From Campylobacterota bacterium (lineage in GTDB: Bacteria; Campylobacterota; Campylobacteria; Campylobacterales; JAADDG01), in assembly GCA_013154075.1 (NCBI GenBank), contig JAADDG010000044.1:1-20120 (forward strand): a stretch of DNA of 20,120 bases. Direction: 5' to 3'. Positions 15,407 to 20,120 of this stretch are shown here, in pieces. Within the stretch, counting starts at the first letter, position 1; each line of letters begins with the position of its first letter. A program made the translations under genes and the position numbers. The notes below the pieces were generated by a model that was given only the letters and a program-made list of their open reading frames with translations, made no database searches and was not told where the DNA came from.

Positions 15407-16911
15407 CTCTCTATCTTTATTAGACTCGTGTAGGCGTCTTTGTCAAGTTTGATTTCATCCGTTTCTACGTCGCTAAAACCTTTCTCTTTCAAAAGATCGC
15501 CCATAAATTTTGCTATGGTGTCTCTTTTTTCCTCTTTGGAGACTATTTTTAGGGTGATTTCGTTTCTGTTTTTTTGTCTGATCTCTTTAACCTGCAGACG
15601 ATACTTTTCCAACAAAGCGTCTATCTCCGCTATCATTTGCGTATATGCTCTTTTGTTCGGCAGATGATCGGAGATGTCGTTTACTATTTTCTCTATTTGG
15701 GCTATTCTGTCTTGTCTGATTTTAACCTCCTTATCTATCGATTTGATCTCTCTTTTTAGCTCCTCTATCCTCTGTTTTGTAAGAAAAGTGCTGTTTTGCA
15801 TCTCTTCATATTTTTGAGATAGTAATTCATATTTTTTTTGAAGATTTACTATCTGATACTCTTTATAAATAGGATAGGCGGATAGAATTATAATACAAGC
15901 AGCCAAAAAAGCGATAAATTTTCCGCTTTCGCTTTTTAGAAAGGAGGGTTTTTTGGCAAAAATCGTTATATTTTCATTCTCGTCGGAATTTTTCGCTTTG
16001 TGATATATATAGACGGCCGTTATTAGATCGAGTTGAGAGAAATCTTTTTTTGTTTTGAAAAAGGAGTGTTTATAGAGCATTATTTCGTTTTCTTTGGAAA
16101 ATAGGTTTAAAAGCTCCTTTGCTCCTCTTATCGTTTTGTCTTCTACGGAGAAAAATATTCTATCTATTCTCTCAAAGCCGTAAATATTTCTGTTGTGTAC
16201 CGCTATGTTGGATATTTTCGTAAATATTTTTGAAAAGATCTCTATTAAAGCTCTATATAGAGGATACTCGGGCGGCTCATACAGGCTCTCTTTCAGTCCC
16301 TTTTCAAAAAGAGTCTTTTTCAATGACTTAAGATCTATCTCCACTTCAGGGGATATGTTTTTGATATCTTTTAGGATCTCTTTTAGAGTCGGTAGAGATT
16401 TCGAAGAGATATACTCTCCTTGTTTGTAAAAGACGGCGAACGCCTCATCTTCATAAATAGTTATGAAAATGTCGTTTTCTTTTTCTAATATTTTATTTTC
16501 ATATAGAGCTTTATAGCTTAAAAAAGGGATGGCCAAAAAATCTATATGTTTGCTTTTTTCAACTATTTTGGAAAATCTCTCTTGAAGTTTGTCTATCTCT
16601 ATCGCATAGGCGTCTATTATGTAGCTATCTTCCTCTTTTATCTTTTTTACAATATAGCCTATTTTATACTTTTTATTTAGATCAAGCCCAATCTCTTCAT
16701 ACATTTTCATCTCTACGAAAGTATCGAGATTGTGTTTTAGATCGTTTTCGTGGGCTTTTATGGAGTGTAGAATCATATCTTGGTATAGAATTCTGGAGCC
16801 TATGAATAGTTTTTTGGGATTTTTTATTTCGCTGTCTATAAATTCGGCTCCGTAATATCTGATAGTGGCTTGATTTAAAGGGTTTATATAAAAAATAGTT
16901 CCTTTATGCAA
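15403..16911 (-). CDS. mshI: Assembly platform protein, MshI-like (PilM-PilN or GspL architecture)
   Basis: Bitopic protein of 502 aa. A large cytoplasmic domain (1-~320) corresponds to the PilM/GspL actin-like part, though without a clear nucleotide-binding motif that I can see. A membrane helix lies at about 331-349, a coiled coil at about 352-412, and a periplasmic ferredoxin-like PilN-type domain at about 415-502 (LRQ-less variant with NEITLKIVSKEEKRDTIAKF). It would couple the ATPase to the alignment complex. The start is TTG (16911) with AAGGAG/AGAAGG upstream; no ATG occurs before M46, which would cut into the domain. It overlaps mshJ by 4 nt and lies 10 nt after the preceding pseudopilin. 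Confidence 0.82.
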   Translation of the reverse strand: MHKGTIFYINPLNQATIRYYGAEFIDSEIKNPKKLFIGSRILYQDMILHSIKAHENDLKHNLDTFVEMKMYEEIGLDLNKKYKIGYIVKKIKEEDSYIIDAYAIEIDKLQERFSKIVEKSKHIDFLAIPFLSYKALYENKILEKENDIFITIYEDEAFAVFYKQGEYISSKSLPTLKEILKDIKNISPEVEIDLKSLKKTLFEKGLKESLYEPPEYPLYRALIEIFSKIFTKISNIAVHNRNIYGFERIDRIFFSVEDKTIRGAKELLNLFSKENEIMLYKHSFFKTKKDFSQLDLITAVYIYHKAKNSDENENITIFAKKPSFLKSESGKFIAFLAACIIILSAYPIYKEYQIVNLQKKYELLSQKYEEMQNSTFLTKQRIEELKREIKSIDKEVKIRQDRIAQIEKIVNDISDHLPNKRAYTQMIAEIDALLEKYRLQVKEIRQKNRNEITLKIVSKEEKRDTIAKFMGDLLKEKGFSDVETDEIKLDKDAYTSLIKIER

Positions 16912-16921
16912 AACCTTCTCC

Positions 16922-17362
16922 TTATCTTATCACTACAAGTCCGCTAAAGGGCATAATTACAAGCTCTTTTTGCTCCTCTTTGTTTATGACTCTAACTATC
17001 AGAGGATTTTTTATCAGTTTTTTTTTAGAATCCTCTTTCGTAAAGGGTTTGCCTTCATTATCGAAACATAGTTTTTTATCTTTTAGAGTGTTGTTTAAAA
17101 TAACTATTTTGGTATCTTTATTAAATAGGTTGTTTTTCGCTCCTTTGGAGCTTTCGTTCAAAATTTCGCTATCCAACGTCAAGCAATTTTCCTTCTTTTC
17201 GTTTAAAAGAGCTTTGGCTTGAGTCTCTTTTATTTTGTAAAAAAGATATGAAGTATCTTTGGATAATACGGTATCGGGAATCACCTCTTTGGCAATTACG
17301 GCTATTATTCCCACTATCATTATCGTAACTACTACCTCAAGAACGCTGAAAGCCTTTCTCAT
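16922..17362 (-). CDS. Minor pseudopilin (GspH/MshC-like)
   Basis: Prepilin of 146 aa: leader MRKA, then FSVLEVVVTIMIVGIIAVI, with glutamate at mature +5 and alanine before the cut. An upstream TTG at 17365 would add one residue, but AAAGGA sits 5 nt before the ATG at 17362, so the ATG is the better start. The C-terminal domain (about 30-146) is beta-rich and ends LVIMPFSGLVVIR, similar to GspH/FimT-type minor pilins. Two cysteines, in ENCLTLD and KKLCFDN, may pair. It lies 10 nt before mshI. A tip role is inferred from context. Confidence 0.8.
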   Translation of the reverse strand: MRKAFSVLEVVVTIMIVGIIAVIAKEVIPDTVLSKDTSYLFYKIKETQAKALLNEKKENCLTLDSEILNESSKGAKNNLFNKDTKIVILNNTLKDKKLCFDNEGKPFTKEDSKKKLIKNPLIVRVINKEEQKELVIMPFSGLVVIR

Positions 17363-17371
17363 CAAATTCCT

Positions 17372-17818
17372 TTAAATTTTTTGCAAAGTGGTTTCGCTTA
17401 TCTCTATTTGCTCTTTTACTTTTTTGTTATTCGGATTGTTTTTTACGACGACTTTCAATAAAACCATTCCGTGTGAAACGTCGCTTTCTATCTCTTTTGC
17501 GTTTTCGCAATATCCGAGAGCTTTAGAGTTTTTCGATAGATAATATTTCTTGATGTAAATATCGGCTATAAAAAGTTTATCTTTAGAAATTATTTTAATT
17601 TTTTGAAGACAGTTTAATTTTTTGCCTCTGTCGTATCCGCTTATAGCAAGAAGAGAGAGCTCTATGGAATTTTTCAAAAAGAGCTTTGCTTTTTGCATAA
17701 AAAAAGCATTTACGTTCTCTCTTTGAGAGAGTTTCAAAAACTTCATTCCCATAAGCAAAAAAGAGCTTATTAACACCATCAATAAAATCATATAAAGAAT
17801 GGAAAAACCCTTTTTCAA
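17372..17818 (-). CDS. Minor pseudopilin lacking Glu5 (PilX/GspK/MshP-like)
   Basis: Prepilin-like protein of 148 aa with leader MKKG and FSILYMILLMVLISSF. Mature position +5 is tyrosine, not the usual glutamate. A non-Glu +5 is known for GspK-type tip subunits, which need not neutralise a neighbouring N-terminus. The C-terminal half has two cysteines (C70, C104), possibly a disulfide. Start is TTG at 17818, with AAAAGG about 7 nt upstream, and the stop of the preceding gene overlaps (TTGA). Size and position agree with MshP or PilX, but the globular part is not recognisable. Confidence 0.75.
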   Translation of the reverse strand: MKKGFSILYMILLMVLISSFLLMGMKFLKLSQRENVNAFFMQKAKLFLKNSIELSLLAISGYDRGKKLNCLQKIKIISKDKLFIADIYIKKYYLSKNSKALGYCENAKEIESDVSHGMVLLKVVVKNNPNNKKVKEQIEISETTLQKI

Positions 17819-18759
17819 AATATAACCTTTTGTGTAAATAGAGATATTTGATGTTTTGTTTTCAGTTTTTTGAATAGAGTTGCTTCGAAAAGTATGCTTT
17901 CATATTTGGTTTTTATTTTGAAATCTTTTATATTCCTTGATAGAATCGTAACTTTTCCGGCTTTAGAGGATGAGTTCGGATCGGCGCAAAAGCTCTCTTT
18001 TTTCCAAGGTCTGTAATCGTAAAAAAGAAGCAGATCGCTCTCTTTGATTTTTACGGGCAGTTTTTTTATGCACTCTTCTTTTTTGTCTATATCTTTTGCC
18101 AAAGCTATTGCGTAGGCGGAGGAGCAGAGATAGAACTTTTCGAATATTTCAAAAGGCTTGTTTTTTATGAAAAATCTCTCCGTTTGGGAGCTGTTTTTTA
18201 TTTTTATGATTTTTTTCTCTTTCGATTGGTGCCAGCCGTAGAAGTTTTTGAAATCTTTGTCAAAAGGGGAACCTCCATCATCAAAAGGGCCGCTAAATAT
18301 CAAAACTATCTCATCTTTTGAAAATAGATCTCCGCTTTTTGAAAATCTTTCTTTTACTCTTTCGTTTACTTTGGTTAGATTCGTATCGGGAGAAAATAGA
18401 GACAAAGAGGAGATATCGCACCTTTTCATATCCAAAAACGAAGAGTAGTCTCCCTCATCTAAAGCCTCTTTTTCAAAAGAGATCCATTCGAAAATCGGGT
18501 AGGATTTGTTTGAAAATATTGAAGCAAATTTTGAATTTTTGGGATCGTACGTAATCAAAGAGGCGGGAACTCTCGATGACAAGAGAGCCTCTATCTGGGA
18601 GGATAGAAGTTCTTTTTGCAAATTTAAGGTAGTTAGGGTTTTGGATCTTTCGTAGCTTTTGTAAATTTTATCCACACTCATTAAAACGGCCAAAGAGACA
18701 AGCGATAGGATCGTAATGGTCGTTATCACTTCCATTAAAGTAAAGGCTCTTTTTACCAT
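17815..18759 (-). CDS. Large minor pseudopilin (MshO/GspJ-like)
   Basis: Prepilin of 314 aa, larger than usual for minor pilins. Leader MVKRA, then FTLMEVITTITILSLVSLAVL with Glu at +5 and Ala before the cut. The domain carries several cysteines (in MKRCDIS, FYLCSSAY, KKEECIKK and SFCADPN), consistent with two disulfides in the oxidising periplasm. Its length, with the PilW/GspJ-like N-terminal helix, fits an MshO-like tip subunit. It overlaps the genes on each side (4 and 7 nt). The exact orthologue is uncertain. Confidence 0.78.
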   Translation of the reverse strand: MVKRAFTLMEVITTITILSLVSLAVLMSVDKIYKSYERSKTLTTLNLQKELLSSQIEALLSSRVPASLITYDPKNSKFASIFSNKSYPIFEWISFEKEALDEGDYSSFLDMKRCDISSLSLFSPDTNLTKVNERVKERFSKSGDLFSKDEIVLIFSGPFDDGGSPFDKDFKNFYGWHQSKEKKIIKIKNSSQTERFFIKNKPFEIFEKFYLCSSAYAIALAKDIDKKEECIKKLPVKIKESDLLLFYDYRPWKKESFCADPNSSSKAGKVTILSRNIKDFKIKTKYESILFEATLFKKLKTKHQISLFTQKVIF

Positions 18760-19382
18760 CTTTCCCCCTCTATCAAAATAGAACCGAGATTTGCGCTAAA
18801 GTAGCTAAAAGAGGTTATGTTTTTGTCCTCTTTAGATAGTGTTACTTTGATCTCTTTTAGGTTGGAGCTTTTTTTAGCCGGGGAGATTTTGGATAGATCT
18901 ATTAGAGCGCTTTTTTTTGTATAGTCGTATGAAAATATTTCATCGCCCTCTTTTACATAAAATATATCTATTTTGATGGAGTATTTTTTATGATATTTGA
19001 AAAAATCTATCTTTTTGTCGGCATAGTCGTTTAAAGAGTCGTTTTCGCCGCTTTTTTTTATAGGGTATGAGGCTTTTAGAAGATCTTTGCAGTTTCTCTC
19101 TTTGGAAAAAGATCCTATTCTAACTTTTGAGATTTTATCGCATTCAAGATTTGGGTTTTTGGAATCGGTTAGTAAAATTTGGCCGCTTTTTGAACTGTTT
19201 TCATCCCATGGAACGGTTTTTAGATAATTTATCCAAGATAGAGGGGGTGTAAGCAGCTCCTCTTTTAGCGTAAATTTTGAGCTTTCGTTCATGGCGGAGT
19301 AGATTTTCATAACGGATGGAATAATTAAGCTCATCATTACTATAGTTATTAGAAGTTCCATAAGTGTTAGAGCTTTTTTCAT
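18753..19382 (-). CDS. Minor pseudopilin with Leu at the first mature position (MshD-like)
   Basis: Prepilin of 209 aa: leader MKKA followed by LTLMELLITIVMMSLIIPSV. Glu is at +5, but the residue after the predicted cut is leucine instead of phenylalanine, and Ala replaces Gly before it. The globular domain has VPWDEN (57-62) and cysteines in LECDK and ERNCKD. Position just after the large surface-protein gene, with 4-nt overlap, suggests a tip complex. MshD-like is a guess from order and size; the family beyond the N-terminal signal is not recognised. Confidence 0.75.
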   Translation of the reverse strand: MKKALTLMELLITIVMMSLIIPSVMKIYSAMNESSKFTLKEELLTPPLSWINYLKTVPWDENSSKSGQILLTDSKNPNLECDKISKVRIGSFSKERNCKDLLKASYPIKKSGENDSLNDYADKKIDFFKYHKKYSIKIDIFYVKEGDEIFSYDYTKKSALIDLSKISPAKKSSNLKEIKVTLSKEDKNITSFSYFSANLGSILIEGERW

Positions 19383-20120
19383 CTGAAAACTTTCGGATAT
19401 CTCTTTTCTACAGATATGTTCGTATCTTCAAGCAGAGTTTCGTTTTTTGAAGGGTTTGCGGAGCTATTTTTTATATATAGATATTTAAAGCACGGATGTT
19501 GTGCACAAGATGAGTTTTGTTCGAACGAATAGCCGTAATAATCGCTTTTCCAAAGCCAAGAGGGAATATTTATATGAAAATAGGCGGAAATGCTTTCGTT
19601 GTTTTTGGAGAGGATATTGAATTTGATCTCTCCGTTTTCGGTTTTTATGTTTTGTATTTCTATATTTAGGGAATCGCTATTTAAAAAGGGTGAGTTTTTG
19701 GGCACGAAATCGTAAGAGAAAAGAGAGGTTTGATTGTCCTTTCTGTTTATAAACCAATTTATCTCCTCCTCTTCGAAATTTTTGAAATATTTATCGCAAT
19801 CTTTTTTGCAGTAGATCTCTATCAAAATTTCATTTTGTGAGGGGTTTTTGTCCGTCTTTAGATCTTTTGTCTGCGTTTTTGCGTAGAAAAAGAGAGCCCT
19901 TTTCTCGATATGGGCAAAGATTTTTCCTTTCGCTTTCGTTAGGGTATCTTTGAGTGTGACGGTAATGTTTGATTCTTTGTTTGTAAAGAAGGGATTTTTG
20001 GGAAGGCTTTCGTTTCTTTCGTAATTAAAGAGTATCTTTTTTAGATCTATTTTCGCTTTTCCGTCTTTAAATGAGATATTTTGATCAAAAAGAGTTAGAT
20101 TGGCCTCTTTTGCGATTAAA
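19379..20120 (-). CDS. C-terminal part of a large surface or pilus-tip protein (MshQ position)
   Basis: The frame is open from the right edge; the first full codon in the window is at 20119, and 246 residues are visible before the TGA at 19381-19379. An internal ATG at 19825 exists, but the open frame upstream codes for ordinary protein (for example ITVTLKDTLTKAKGKIFAHI), so the true start lies outside. The visible part is beta-rich with Asn/Ser-rich loops and paired cysteines (CKKDC; CAQHPC). It ends in a block with PSWLW and EKRYPKVFR, reminiscent of the closing block of MshQ/DUF6701-type proteins. No membrane anchor is seen. The gene heads the pseudopilin run. A tip adhesin role is inferred. 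Confidence 0.7.
   Translation of the reverse strand, partial: LIAKEANLTLFDQNISFKDGKAKIDLKKILFNYERNESLPKNPFFTNKESNITVTLKDTLTKAKGKIFAHIEKRALFFYAKTQTKDLKTDKNPSQNEILIEIYCKKDCDKYFKNFEEEEINWFINRKDNQTSLFSYDFVPKNSPFLNSDSLNIEIQNIKTENGEIKFNILSKNNESISAYFHINIPSWLWKSDYYGYSFEQNSSCAQHPCFKYLYIKNSSANPSKNETLLEDTNISVEKRYPKVFR

Noticed and set aside
17363..17365. TTG start adding one residue to the minor pseudopilin
   Set aside because: The following ATG at 17362 has the better distance (5 nt) from AAAGGA and gives a normal four-residue leader, MRKA.
1..20120. CRISPR arrays, tRNA or rRNA genes, insertion sequences, phage genes
   Set aside because: I saw no regularly spaced repeats, no tRNA-like cloverleaf with CCA end, no transposase or integrase motifs and no terminal inverted repeats flanking a gene.

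Overview
The window looks like chromosomal DNA of a Campylobacterota (Epsilonproteobacteria) species, probably a free-living marine or vent-type member. Support: AT-rich DNA with AGA-dominated arginine codons, an AddA of the Helicobacter/Campylobacter RecB-like type, a rplM-rpsI pair, a GlnD, and K/E-rich proteins. I cannot name the genus from sequence alone.

Layout. Positions 1-895 (minus) hold the N-terminal third of GlnD, running off the left edge. A 213-bp divergent intergenic region carries a clear promoter and a perfect 10-bp dyad, then an OmpA-family protein (1109-2137, plus) with its own terminator. Next come a RecB-like AddA helicase-nuclease (2185-4920) and the L13/S9 ribosomal gene pair (5004-5825), closed by a terminator. 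A small, visibly AT-richer HepT-MntA toxin-antitoxin pair lies on the minus strand (5859-6516).

The rest is one machine: a type IV pilus/type II secretion-like system whose gene order matches the Vibrio MSHA pilus locus. Two paralogous pilin-like genes are on the plus strand (6642-8013). They converge through a bidirectional terminator on a tightly coupled minus-strand operon of 14 genes (8056 to beyond 20120). In transcription order the operon reads: a large surface/tip protein cut by the window edge (MshQ-like position), four minor pseudopilins, then MshI, MshJ, MshK, MshL (secretin), MshM (AAA ATPase), MshN (TPR), an unrecognised exported protein, MshE (assembly ATPase) and MshG (platform). 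Almost all junctions overlap by 1-11 nt.

How it fits together: MshE, with an N-terminal c-di-GMP-type domain and a zinc motif, drives the platform protein MshG. MshI/J/K form the alignment complex to the secretin MshL, MshM and MshN assist, the plus-strand pilins probably form the shaft, and the minor pseudopilins plus the large protein probably form the tip. No prepilin peptidase and no retraction ATPase lie in the window.

The observations I would check first are: an inverted repeat whose right arm covers the Shine-Dalgarno of the first pilin; a symmetric element between the divergent pilin and mntA promoters; alanine instead of glycine before the cleavage site in four of six prepilins; the unrecognised gene between mshN and mshE; and the dyad over the ompA promoter.
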